A stretch of 64,000 nucleotides of DNA. It comes from JAFMJV01 sp034436555. GTDB taxonomy: Bacteria; Chloroflexota; Limnocylindria; Limnocylindrales; CSP1-4. Below are positions 52,463-60,767 of the stretch, piece by piece (position 1 is the stretch's first letter; every line of letters begins with the position of its first letter). The notes under the pieces were generated by a model. That model worked only from the letters and a program-made list of their open reading frames with translations. It made no database searches and was not told the DNA's origin. Both the position numbers and the translations under genes were made by a program. The stretch lies in assembly GCA_034436555.1 (NCBI GenBank), contig DAOTUU010000054.1, positions 113,886 to 177,885 of the forward strand, given 5' to 3'.

Positions 52463-53802
52463 GCGTGAAGCCGCTGGATCTGGCGTTCGTCAGCGACACG
52501 ATCGCCGCGGACATCTCGGCGCGCGCCGGGGAGCCCGACTGGCTGCGGCACGATCGGCTGGCCGCCGCCGCCCTCGTCGCGGCGCTGCCCGCGGAGCCCA
52601 ACTCGCTGTACACCGGGTACCTGGACCTGCGGGCGGCGCGCTTCGGGGACATCGAGGTGTACCCGTCCGCGGGCGTGGCGCCCGGCGGTGACACGGTCCT
52701 GCCCGATGGGGCGTCCGGGTTCCTGCACATCCGCGAGAACGCGCTCGTGGCGCGGGCGCTCAGCCCCGTCGCGCGCGAGGCGGGCCTGTTCCTGGGGACG
52801 TTCGAGGAGGCGCTCCGCGACCGCCCGGACGTGCTGCGCGGGGTCATCGAGAACGGCGCCTCGCTGCCCGCCGACGACCCGTTCGCCCAGGTGGCGCGCG
52901 CGGTGGCCACGCTGGGCCTGCTCATCCACGTCCCGGAGGGCCTCACGCTCGCGGCGCCCATCCTGGTCCGCTGGGACCTGGGCACGGCCGGCCGTGGCCT
53001 CGTGTCGCGCACCGTCATCTCCGTGGGCCGGGGTGCCAGCGCGTCGGTCCTGGAGGTCCAGGGTGACGCGGACGCCCGTGAGGGCGAGGGTTCCCAGTCG
53101 CTGTGGTGGGGCACCAGCGAGGTCCATCTCGACCCCGGCGCCTCCCTGGCCGTGGCCGCGGAGCAGGACTTCGACGGATCCACCATCGCGATCGTCAACC
53201 GACACGCACGCATCGGCGAGGACGCCACGCTGCGGCTCGCCCTCGCGAGCGTGGGCGGTCGCCTCCACCGCAGCCGCATCGACAACCATCTCGTCGGCGA
53301 TCGCTCCGCGGTGGAGCAGGTGGAGATCGGGTTCGGCTCCGGCGAGCAGCTGTTCGACCTGACCAGCTACACCCGCCACATCGGCCGGGACACCACCGGC
53401 AACCTGCTGTCCAAGGGCGTGTTCACCGATCGCGCGCGTGGCTTCATCAAGGGTCTCATCGACATCCAGAAGACCGCCGTGGGCACCGACTCCTTCCTGG
53501 GCGAGTTCGGCATGCTGCTCAGCAAGCGCGCCCGGTCGGTGACCATCCCGAGCCTGGAGATCGACCAGCCCGACTGCCGGCGCGCGGCCCACTCCAGCTC
53601 CGTGGGGCCCATCGACGAGGGGCAGATCTTCTATCTCCAGAGCCGCGGCCTGGACCGAGAGACCGCCCGGAGGGTCATCGTGATGGGCTTTCTCGAGCCG
53701 GTCGTCGCGCGGATCCCGCTGGAGGAGGCGCAGGAGCGCCTGCGCGTGCTGCTGGAGCGCAAGTGGCCCGCGCCGCAGGTGGATGCCGCCGCAGCGGCCT
53801 GA
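52459..53802 (+). CDS. sufD: Fe-S cluster assembly protein SufD
   Basis: A 447-residue SufD, start GTG at 52459 overlapping the sufB stop. Characteristic parts are NSLYTGYLDLRAARFGDIEVYP, RGLVSRTVISVGRGASASVLE, RSRIDNHLVGDRSAVEQVEIGFG, and the C-terminal DEGQIFYLQSRGLDRETARRVIVMGFLEPV. The beta-helix core is complete. The GC-rich inverted repeat after it (GCCCGCG 53813-53819 with CGCGGGC 53835-53841) may end the transcript. Confidence 0.95.
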   Translation: MSVKPLDLAFVSDTIAADISARAGEPDWLRHDRLAAAALVAALPAEPNSLYTGYLDLRAARFGDIEVYPSAGVAPGGDTVLPDGASGFLHIRENALVARALSPVAREAGLFLGTFEEALRDRPDVLRGVIENGASLPADDPFAQVARAVATLGLLIHVPEGLTLAAPILVRWDLGTAGRGLVSRTVISVGRGASASVLEVQGDADAREGEGSQSLWWGTSEVHLDPGASLAVAAEQDFDGSTIAIVNRHARIGEDATLRLALASVGGRLHRSRIDNHLVGDRSAVEQVEIGFGSGEQLFDLTSYTRHIGRDTTGNLLSKGVFTDRARGFIKGLIDIQKTAVGTDSFLGEFGMLLSKRARSVTIPSLEIDQPDCRRAAHSSSVGPIDEGQIFYLQSRGLDRETARRVIVMGFLEPVVARIPLEEAQERLRVLLERKWPAPQVDAAAAA

Positions 53803-53949
53803 CGCCCGTCCCGCCCGCGGCAGGCACGCCGTGTCGCGGGCGACGGACGACCGCGAGGGTGCGCTGTGCAGGGGTGTGGGGACCGAATACCCTACGCGTG
53901 ACGGGCGCGGCCGGAGTGATGATGCCGCGACACAGTGGGAGGTCGATGG

Positions 53950-54627
53950 ATGAGCCTGGAACAGATCTTGGTGGGCCTGTTCGCCCTGGGCGTCGGAGCA
54001 GCCTTCTGCTTCGCCGGATTCAAGTGGTTCCTGGTGCTGCTGCCGATCTGGGGCTTCCTGGTGGGCTTCAACTTCGGCGCGAACGGCATCTTCTACCTGG
54101 CCGGTGCCGACCACGGCTTCTTCGCCTCGGCGCTCGCGGTCGTCTCCGGGCTCGTCGTGGGTGTCCTGTTCGCGGTGCTCTCGTACCTCTACTACTACTT
54201 CGCCGTCGTGCTGCTGGGCGGGGCGCTCGGCTACATGCTGGGCATCGGCTTCATGGACTGGCTGAACCTGGGCGGCGCGGAGCTGCTCACGTTCATCGTG
54301 GGCGTCCTGGTCGGCGCGGTGTTCGCCTTCGGCTTCCTGGTCCTGGCCATGCCCGCGGTGCTCGCCATCTGGGGCACCGCCATCGGCGGTGCGGCGGCCA
54401 TGACCGCGGGCATCGCCCTGATCCTGGACCGGATCGAGCTGTCCTCGCTCAACACGGGCATGATCGGCGCGCTCTCGAACGACACCCAGTACCCCTGGAT
54501 CTGGCTCATCCTGGGCATCGGGCTCGCCGTGGCGGGTGCCTGGGCCCAGATCACCAAGCTGGGCGCGATGGCCCAGTCGGTGAACCGGGACATGTACAAG
54601 AACCCGGGCATGACCCCGTCCGCCTGA
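53950..54627 (+). CDS. DUF4203-like multi-pass membrane protein
   Basis: A 225-residue protein with about seven helices, Gly/Ala/Phe-rich (FGANGIFYLAGADHG; VLLGGALGYMLGIGFMDWL). The pattern fits DUF4203/TM7S3-TM198-like proteins. The ATG at 53950 has GGGAGG 8 nt upstream. It has its own promoter region (TACGC-type -10 near 53893) and ends in MYKNPGMTPSA. Function unknown. Confidence 0.78.
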   Translation: MSLEQILVGLFALGVGAAFCFAGFKWFLVLLPIWGFLVGFNFGANGIFYLAGADHGFFASALAVVSGLVVGVLFAVLSYLYYYFAVVLLGGALGYMLGIGFMDWLNLGGAELLTFIVGVLVGAVFAFGFLVLAMPAVLAIWGTAIGGAAAMTAGIALILDRIELSSLNTGMIGALSNDTQYPWIWLILGIGLAVAGAWAQITKLGAMAQSVNRDMYKNPGMTPSA

Positions 54628-54651
54628 CGCGGATCCGCACCCGGAGCCATC

Positions 54652-54680
54652 GAGGCCGGCGCCGAACGGGCGTCGGCCTC
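54652..54680 (+). terminator. Hairpin after the DUF4203-like gene
   Basis: GAGGCCGGCGCC (54652-54663) pairs with GGCGTCGGCCTC (54669-54680), one mismatch, short GAACG-type loop. It lies 25 bp after the stop codon. Confidence 0.65.
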
Positions 54681-54690
54681 ATGATTCCGG

Positions 54691-55059
54691 ATGATGGATG
54701 CACAGCCCGCCGCCTCGCCCCCGCCCACGCGCCGCGTCCCGGTCGCCCGCGTCGATGAGCTGCCCGAGGGCACGATGCTCATGGTCCAGGTGGACGACAC
54801 GAACATCCTGCTCGTGAACCAGGACGGCCTGCACGCGATGCAGGGCATCTGCTCCCACGAGTACTTCGAGCTGGACAAGGGATTCCTCACGCGGGACTCG
54901 CTCACCTGCTCGCTCCACCTGTCGCGGTTCGACCTCTCGAGCGGCGAGGCGCTCGAGCCGCCCGCGGAGCTGCCGCTCGTGCGGTATCCCATCCATGTCG
55001 AGGGGGACCAGCTGGTCCTGGAGCTGCCCGCGAGCGGCCCCATCCCGGTCAACGAGTAG
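54691..55059 (+). CDS. Rieske [2Fe-2S] ferredoxin-type protein
   Basis: A 122-residue stand-alone Rieske protein. The cluster ligands are C54 and H56 (GICSHEYFEL) and C73 and H76 (LTCSLHLSRFDLSSG). There is no signal peptide or membrane helix, so it is a soluble ferredoxin, as found with aromatic ring dioxygenases, or a small-subunit nitrite reductase-like protein. No oxygenase gene is adjacent. The start could be either ATG at 54691 or 54694; no ribosome binding site is evident. Confidence 0.9.
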   Translation: MMDAQPAASPPPTRRVPVARVDELPEGTMLMVQVDDTNILLVNQDGLHAMQGICSHEYFELDKGFLTRDSLTCSLHLSRFDLSSGEALEPPAELPLVRYPIHVEGDQLVLELPASGPIPVNE

Positions 55060-56116
55060 CCGCGGGGCGGGGACAAGGCGCCGCACCCTGTCCTGCGGGC
55101 GTCGCGCACCCTGCTCCTGGCGCCCATGCCCGCGGCGCGCCGCACTCGGCGCGCCATGTCCCCGTGGCCCATGTCCGCGGCGCGCGCGGCCAGCGCGCTG
55201 GGTCCGTCCCGGGCCGGGTCACGCCGCGGTGTCCGCCCAGCGGCCATGACAGGCGCACCCGGACTCGATCCCGTCGGGACGGGCCTGGGTCGCGCAAGCG
55301 GTGTCCGCCCAGCGGCCGTGACCGACGCGTCCGAACCGGATCCCTTCGGGTCGGGCCGCTGAGGGGCCCATCCGGACACGCCCGGTGCGATCCGGGCCGA
55401 TGACCGGCCCGGAACGGACGCGCCGGCCCGGGGCGTGTCGGTCGTGTCCGCTCGGCGGCCGGGCCCGCCCCGGGGTCGCGCGGCGGCCGGGCGCCCGATG
55501 CTCGGCGGCCGGGCGCCCGATGCTCGGCGGGCCGGCCCCGGAGTCGCGCCGCGGTGTCCGCTCACCGGCCATGACCGACGCGTCCGGACCGGATCCCGTC
55601 GGACCGGGCCGCTGAGGGGCCCGTTCGGACACGCCCGGACACGCCCGGTGCGATGCGGGCCGATGAGCGGCCCATCCGGACACGCCCGGTGCGATGCGGG
55701 CCGATGAGCGGCCCGTCCGGACACGCCAGGTCCGATGCGGGCCGATGAGCGGCCCGGATCGGACGCGCCGGCCCGGGGCGTGTCGGTCGTGTCCGCTCGG
55801 CGGCCGGGCGCCCGACGCCCGGCGGCCGGGCGCCCGATGCTCGGCGGCCAGGCGCCCGACGCCCGGCGGGCCGGCCCCGGACGTCTGCCGGCGGCCACCC
55901 GCCGCCGACGGCCCGGGCGTCACATCCGGCCCCGAGCCCCGTCCCGCTCCGGCTCCACCCCGCCGCCGACGCCCGGGGCGTCGATCCCGGCCCGGAGTGC
56001 GGGGGCGCCGGTCGGGCCCGCAGTCCGCCTTCAGCCGCCGCACTCGGCGCTCACGCCCTCGGCGCTCATGCCCTCGGCGCCCATGTCCGCGGCGCGCCGC
56101 ACTCAGCGCGCCGCAC
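55060..56116. repeat. One-kilobase gene-free repeat region
   Basis: No gene with a credible start or composition is seen. CCGGACACGCCCGGTGCGAT occurs at 55372, 55635, 55676 and (one variant) 55717, the last three in tandem with a 41-bp period. CGGACGCGCCGGCCCGGGGC occurs at 55415 and 55760, so a larger block is duplicated at a distance of 345 bp. GCGGTGTCCGC occurs at 55226, 55298 and 55551. GCGCCCGATGCTCGGCGG units repeat at 55490-55530. Flanking parts have CTCGGCGCTCA and GCGCGCCGCACTCA repeats near 56050-56115. Confidence 0.85.
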
Positions 56117-57205
56117 TCAGCGCGCCCTGATGCGCACCCGGTGCCAGGCATCGTTCAGGTAGCCCTTCGGATTCCACCGGTCGTGGACGTGCGCGGCGCC
56201 CGTGCCGCCCTCCGAGTCTCGCGCCCGGGCGATCAGCCCGTGGTCGCCCGGGGACAGTCGGACCGTGACCTGCCAGCGTGACCAGGCCCCGGGGGCCGGC
56301 CGGTCCAGCAGCTCCGCGGCCTCCCAGCTGGCGCCTCCGTCGACCGACACCTCCACGGCTGCCACCCGCCGGTGCCCCGGCGCGGCCGCATAGCCCTGGA
56401 TCACCACCTCCCCGGCGGCCACCATCGCCCCGGGCGCGGGCAGGCACACGACCGCCTGGAGCGGCGCCTCCTCGATCGGCGGATGCGCGTCCCAGTCGGC
56501 GGTGGCGGGGTCCGCCTCGGCCGGCAGCTGCTTGTAGGCCCGGGTCATGAAGTGGTTGTCGCTCGACCGGTCGCTCACGACGATGCGGCCCAGCCACTTC
56601 ACCGAGCGCGCCCCGATGAACCCCGGGATCACCGCCCGCAGCGGGAACCCGTGCTCGGCGGGGAGCGCGGCGCCGTTCATCCGGTCCGCCAGGAGCACGT
56701 CCCCCGCGAGCGCCCGGCCCAGCTGGATGGAGGACCCGAAGCCGAAGGTGCGATCCCCGCGCGTCACCGCGTCCAGCCCCTCGAACCAGACGTGCGCCGC
56801 GCCGTCCTGGACGCCCGCGGCGCCCAGCACATCGACCAGCGACACGCCGCCCCAGCGCGCGGTGCCGATCGCCTCCGCGCCCCACGGCACCTCGCCCGGG
56901 ATCGGCCGGACCGCCATGAGCTCGTCGCGCCGGTTGCCGGCGCACTGGAGCGTCACGACCGCGTCCCGCCGCGGGAAGCGCGACCTGAGCTCGCTCAACG
57001 ACAGCGTCAGCCGCGTGTTCACGAGTCCCTCCACGGTCAGCCGCCAGCCGTCCGCCGCGAGGTCAGGGATGGCGCCGTGGCTGCGCACGAAGAAATCCTC
57101 GCGCCAGGTCAGGGGTCGCGCCACGAGACGCGCCAGGGGCGGCCCTCCGCACGCGGGGGACTCGCTCCGGACGATGAACGTCGGATCCTTGTGCATCGCC
57201 TCCAT
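56117..57205 (-). CDS. Sulfite oxidase-like molybdopterin enzyme
   Basis: A 362-residue cytosolic protein of the sulfite oxidase family. The Mo-ligating cysteine is C88 in LQCAGNRR. RSHGAIPDL (41-49) and FPLRAVIPGFIGARSVKWLGRI (cited as about 188-210) are cofactor-pocket motifs. A dimerisation domain (about 250-360) with PAPGAMVAAGEVVIQGYA follows. There is no heme b5 domain and no Tat signal, so the electron acceptor is unknown. The ATG at 57205 has GGAGG 5 nt upstream. It is the third gene of the run 59607 to 56117. Confidence 0.91.
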   Translation of the reverse strand: MEAMHKDPTFIVRSESPACGGPPLARLVARPLTWREDFFVRSHGAIPDLAADGWRLTVEGLVNTRLTLSLSELRSRFPRRDAVVTLQCAGNRRDELMAVRPIPGEVPWGAEAIGTARWGGVSLVDVLGAAGVQDGAAHVWFEGLDAVTRGDRTFGFGSSIQLGRALAGDVLLADRMNGAALPAEHGFPLRAVIPGFIGARSVKWLGRIVVSDRSSDNHFMTRAYKQLPAEADPATADWDAHPPIEEAPLQAVVCLPAPGAMVAAGEVVIQGYAAAPGHRRVAAVEVSVDGGASWEAAELLDRPAPGAWSRWQVTVRLSPGDHGLIARARDSEGGTGAAHVHDRWNPKGYLNDAWHRVRIRAR

Positions 57206-57229
57206 GGCAGCCTCCGAGATCGGGTCCTC

Positions 57230-58525
57230 CTAGAACAGGTCGGGGTCGGTCGGGGTCGATGGATCGCGCACCGGGGGCAGGCGCGGCCCCACCCGGAACC
57301 GCATCTCCTCGTCGCCGTCCTCGGCACCCTCCGGCTGGCCGTCCATGCGCGCGATGAGGTACTCGCCGATGCGCGGGCCATGCTTGAACCCGTGCCCCGA
57401 GCCGCCGCCCGCCAGCCACACGTTCTCGTACCCCGGGTGGCGCGCCAGCAGGAAGTGCCCGTCCACGCTGCGCTCGTACTGGCAGACGCGAGTCTCCAGC
57501 ACCGGTCCGTTGGCGAGGGCGGGGAAGCGGCGCCGGAGGTAGTCGCGGGCCAGGCGCAGCGAATCGGCGTCCACCACCCGTTCGCCGTGGGACGGGTCGA
57601 ACTCGGGGCCGGGCCGCTCCGGCGCGATCTTCATGCCGTACGCCTCGGTGGCCCCGATGCCGTAGAACCCGGCGTCCCCGTCACCCCAGCACGGCAGCGC
57701 CCGCCAGTGGAAGCGCCGGTCCCCCGCGGAGGGCCCGATGAACAGCACGTCCTGCTTGGTCACCGAGATGGCCTCGCCCAGCAGGTCCGGGAACAGGCGC
57801 GGCAGCCACGGGCCGGCCGCGAACACGAACCGGTCCGCCGACCAGGTTCGACCGCTCCGGTCCAGGACCTCCAGCAGCCGGCCGCCCTCGGACCGCCCGG
57901 GCATCACGGCCGCGACCACGTAGCTGCCGCCGGTGCGCTGGAAGGCGGCCGCGACCGCGAGACAGGCCTTGCGGGCCATGAGCGCGCCCGCATCGGGTTC
58001 ATACAGGATGTGGTCGAGGTCTCCCCGCACCGCGACCTGCGGCCAGCGGGACAGCAGCTCGTCCGCGCCCAGCCGCTCGTGGGGGACGCCCAGCTCCGTG
58101 AACGTGCGCGCGGACGCCGCCTCCTCGCCGTCCGGCCTGCCTGCGAACCAGAGCATCCCCGCGGGAAGCACCAGCTCCACGTTCCATTCCCGCTCGTGGC
58201 GCCGCCACAGCTCCAGGGCGCGCCGGGCCCAGCGCGTGTACAGCCGGTCCGCGCCGTGCGCCGCTCGGATGATGCGCGTCTCATCGCCGCTGGTGGCCCG
58301 CGGGTGGCCCGCGCCCCACGCGTCGATGAGGGTCACCCTCCGGCCGCCGCCCACGGTCCGCCCGTCCGGCAGCACCCCGCCCGCCTGGGCGAGGTACGCG
58401 GTCCAGCCGCCCATCGCGCCCGCGCCCACGACCACCAGGTCCGCCGTGCGCGACGATTCGTGGAGCGCCTCCGGCAAGGGCTGCGCGTAGAGCGCGCCGC
58501 GACCGCCCGAGCGTGTCCCCAGCAT
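57230..58525 (-). CDS. FAD-dependent amine oxidase (sarcosine oxidase-like)
   Basis: A 431-residue DAO-family flavoenzyme. The dinucleotide motif is VVGAGAMGG (33-41). C348 in ETRVCQYERSVDGHF corresponds to the cysteine that binds FAD covalently in monomeric sarcosine oxidase, and HPGYENVWLAGGGSGHGFKHG follows as expected. Substrates may be N-methyl amino acids or secondary amines. The ATG at 58525 has GAGG 10 nt upstream. The next gene (sulfite oxidase-like) starts 24 bp after its stop. Confidence 0.9.
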   Translation of the reverse strand: MLGTRSGGRGALYAQPLPEALHESSRTADLVVVGAGAMGGWTAYLAQAGGVLPDGRTVGGGRRVTLIDAWGAGHPRATSGDETRIIRAAHGADRLYTRWARRALELWRRHEREWNVELVLPAGMLWFAGRPDGEEAASARTFTELGVPHERLGADELLSRWPQVAVRGDLDHILYEPDAGALMARKACLAVAAAFQRTGGSYVVAAVMPGRSEGGRLLEVLDRSGRTWSADRFVFAAGPWLPRLFPDLLGEAISVTKQDVLFIGPSAGDRRFHWRALPCWGDGDAGFYGIGATEAYGMKIAPERPGPEFDPSHGERVVDADSLRLARDYLRRRFPALANGPVLETRVCQYERSVDGHFLLARHPGYENVWLAGGGSGHGFKHGPRIGEYLIARMDGQPEGAEDGDEEMRFRVGPRLPPVRDPSTPTDPDLF

Positions 58526-58605
58526 CGTGGTGCGTCCTCAGCGGCGGCGGTGGCGACGGTGGATGCGCGGGCGGCTGCGCTGGCGGCGGATCGGCGTCGG
58601 CGTGT

Positions 58606-59607
58606 TCAGCGGGGCAGGATGGTGCCCAGTCCGCGGGCCTCCGCGGTCCGGAGCAGCGCATCCCCGAACACCACGTCCGCCAGCCCGACGCCGAGGTGGC
58701 ACACGACCGTCCGTCCGGTCGCCGGCCGCTCGGTCCCCGCGACCAGCGCCTCGCCCATCATCGCGCCGGGATCGGGGTAGTCGCGGAAGACCGTCCCGGT
58801 GCGGTTGGCCAGGAACTGGCCGCGATCGTCCACGAGGAACAGCGAGGCGTCCCGCGCGACCGATGCGGGCAGGCACATGTCGTAGTCCACGGCCACGATC
58901 GTGGCGCCGGGGAGCCACGCCTCCGCGGGGATCGCCTGACGGTCCCGGCCGAAGCCCACGAGCGTGACCACGAGGTCCGCGCCCTCCACCGCGTCCGCCG
59001 CCTCGTCCACGGTGGCCACGGCCACGAACGTGTCGAGCGCCTCCGCCTCCGCCGCGAGCCCGGCAGCCCGCCCGCCGTCCCGGTCGTGGATGACGAGCGT
59101 GGCGCCCGGCACGAGGTGCGCCAGCACCGGCAGGTGGCTGCGGCCCTGGGCACCCGCGCCGATGAGCCCGATGCGGGTGGGACGTCCCATGATGTCCGGC
59201 GCCCAGTGCTCGATCGCGACGCCGCTGACCGCCGCGGTCCGATGGGCGGTGATCGGCCCCGCGTCCAGGAACCCGCGCGGCACGCCCGTGCGCGCATCGC
59301 TCATCACCACCGTGCCGTGGATGGCGGGGATGCCCGCATCCACGTTCGCCGGGACGCCCACCACCCACTTCATCCCCAGCAGATCCTCGGAGCCATCCTC
59401 GGCGGCGCCCCGCAGGTACGCCGGCATGGCGTGGCCGAAGCTGGCCGGAGCGCGCGGGTGGACACCGATCTTGGGCGGCAGGTCCGCATCTCGCACGAGG
59501 GCGAGCATCGTCCGGCGGGCGAGCGCGATGCGCTCCTCCACCGGCGGCAGCGCCGCCAGCACGTCGTCGGCGGAGAGGCAGCGCAGCGGCGAGGGTTCGA
59601 TCGACAT
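58606..59607 (-). CDS. Ornithine cyclodeaminase/mu-crystallin family protein
   Basis: A 333-residue NAD(P)-dependent enzyme. Motifs are KIGVHPRAPASFGHAMPAYL (about 51-70), KWVVGVPAN, the Rossmann motif GLIGAGAQGRSHL, and DYDMCLP. The family includes ornithine cyclodeaminase, alanine dehydrogenase and ketimine reductases. The ATG at 59607 lies 10 nt after a TACACT -10 box, so the start is probably leaderless. With the amine oxidase downstream it suggests amino-acid or imine metabolism. Confidence 0.88.
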   Translation of the reverse strand: MSIEPSPLRCLSADDVLAALPPVEERIALARRTMLALVRDADLPPKIGVHPRAPASFGHAMPAYLRGAAEDGSEDLLGMKWVVGVPANVDAGIPAIHGTVVMSDARTGVPRGFLDAGPITAHRTAAVSGVAIEHWAPDIMGRPTRIGLIGAGAQGRSHLPVLAHLVPGATLVIHDRDGGRAAGLAAEAEALDTFVAVATVDEAADAVEGADLVVTLVGFGRDRQAIPAEAWLPGATIVAVDYDMCLPASVARDASLFLVDDRGQFLANRTGTVFRDYPDPGAMMGEALVAGTERPATGRTVVCHLGVGLADVVFGDALLRTAEARGLGTILPR

Positions 59608-59617
59608 GGGTGGTCCG

Positions 59618-59623
59618 AGTGTA
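59618..59623 (-). promoter_or_regulatory. -10 box for a leaderless start
   Basis: TACACT on the minus strand, 10 nt before the ATG at 59607. It is back to back with the box at 59652. Confidence 0.55.
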
Positions 59624-59651
59624 CGCCGCATGACGCCATGCCGGGCTCGGC

Positions 59652-59657
59652 TACGAT
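59652..59657 (+). promoter_or_regulatory. -10 box for a leaderless start
   Basis: TACGAT ends 6 nt before the ATG at 59664. Only 56 bp separate this ATG from the divergent ATG at 59607, so both genes have almost no 5' leader. Confidence 0.6.
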
Positions 59658-59663
59658 GCCCCG

Positions 59664-60065
59664 ATGCGCACTCGCGGCAACGCCCCCAGCGCGGACGCCC
59701 TCGTCGCCCGACTCGCACGCGAGGGCCTGGACGCCCATGCCTGGGGCAATGCGCCCGGTGACCGGTACCCGGTGCACGAGCACGGCTTCGACAAGGTCCT
59801 GGTGGTGGCGTCCGGGTCGATCGCGTTCCATCTCCCAGGGCCCGGCCGCACGGTCGAGCTCCGTGCGGGTGACCGACTGGACCTGCCCGCGATGACCGTG
59901 CACGGCGCGCTGGTGGGCGCCCTGGGCGTGACCTGTCTGGAGGCGCACCTGGAACGCGGCACGCTCACGTGGGAGCCGCGGCATCAGCCCGGCTGGGGCC
60001 TCGCGACGGCCGACCAGGCGGACGGCACGACCGGGCCGGCGACCGATTCCCGGGGGACGGCGTAG
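59664..60065 (+). CDS. Small cupin-domain protein
   Basis: A 133-residue single cupin. The metal-site motif is YPVHEHGFDKVLVVASGSIAFH (about 35-56; H38, H40, E39) and the second motif LRAGDRLDLPAMTVHGA, with the expected Gly and His. Function (enzyme or ligand sensor) cannot be told. It is 6 bp upstream of the sigma-factor gene, so the two probably share a transcript. Confidence 0.86.
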   Translation: MRTRGNAPSADALVARLAREGLDAHAWGNAPGDRYPVHEHGFDKVLVVASGSIAFHLPGPGRTVELRAGDRLDLPAMTVHGALVGALGVTCLEAHLERGTLTWEPRHQPGWGLATADQADGTTGPATDSRGTA

Positions 60066-60071
60066 CCTCCC

Positions 60072-60767
60072 ATGGAACCCACGGCCGGGATCAGCGACGC
60101 GGGGCTGGTGGCCTCGCTGGCGAGGGGGGACGCCTCGGCGCTCGCGGAGCTGTACGACCGGTACGCGGACCTCATCTACCGGACGGCCTTCCGGCGCCTG
60201 GGGGACCGCCAGCTTGCGGAAGGGGTCCTCCAGGACACCTGCCTCGCGCTCTGGAATCGCGCGGAGCTCTACGATCCTGCCGCGGGATCGCTGCTTGCCT
60301 GGCTGTCCGCCATCGCGCGCAATCGTGCGATGGACCGATCCCGGACGCTCGGCAGGCGACCGAACGCGCTGCCGCTGTCGGCGATGGTGGACGATGACGA
60401 GGCCGACGAACGGCTGGCCGACCGGGCGCTGGCGCGGGCCGAGATGCTGGGCGGGGCGCCCGCGGAGGCGGACCCCGTCGTCGTGGCGGACCGCGCGGCG
60501 CTGCGGCAGGAGATCCGCGCGGCACTCGATGCCCTCCCGGACGCGGAGCGCCAGGTGCTGGAGCTGGCCTGCTACCACGAGCTGACGCAGTCGGAGATCG
60601 CGGCCAGCCTGGGCTGGCCGGTGGGCACGGTCAAGGCCCGGATGCGACGGGCGCTGCTGCGGCTGCGCGCGTCGCTCGCGGCCAGCCTGGGACCGGACGT
60701 GGCGTTGCTGCCCGCCCAGCTCGCGGAGCTGGAGGCGCGCCCGCCGGACGGGGGGGCGGACGGATGA
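60072..60767 (+). CDS. ECF RNA polymerase sigma factor
   Basis: A 231-residue ECF sigma factor. Region 2 (about 25-90) has ALAELYDRYADLIYRTAFRRLGD and WLSAIARNRAMDRSR; region 4 (about 150-205) has LPDAERQVLELACYHELTQSEIA and WPVGTVKARMRRALLRLR. The C-terminus extends ~25 residues beyond region 4. The gene overlaps the anti-sigma gene by 4 bp (ATGA), the standard arrangement. The TAG stop of the cupin gene lies only 3-6 nt before the ATG. Confidence 0.94.
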   Translation: MEPTAGISDAGLVASLARGDASALAELYDRYADLIYRTAFRRLGDRQLAEGVLQDTCLALWNRAELYDPAAGSLLAWLSAIARNRAMDRSRTLGRRPNALPLSAMVDDDEADERLADRALARAEMLGGAPAEADPVVVADRAALRQEIRAALDALPDAERQVLELACYHELTQSEIAASLGWPVGTVKARMRRALLRLRASLAASLGPDVALLPAQLAELEARPPDGGADG

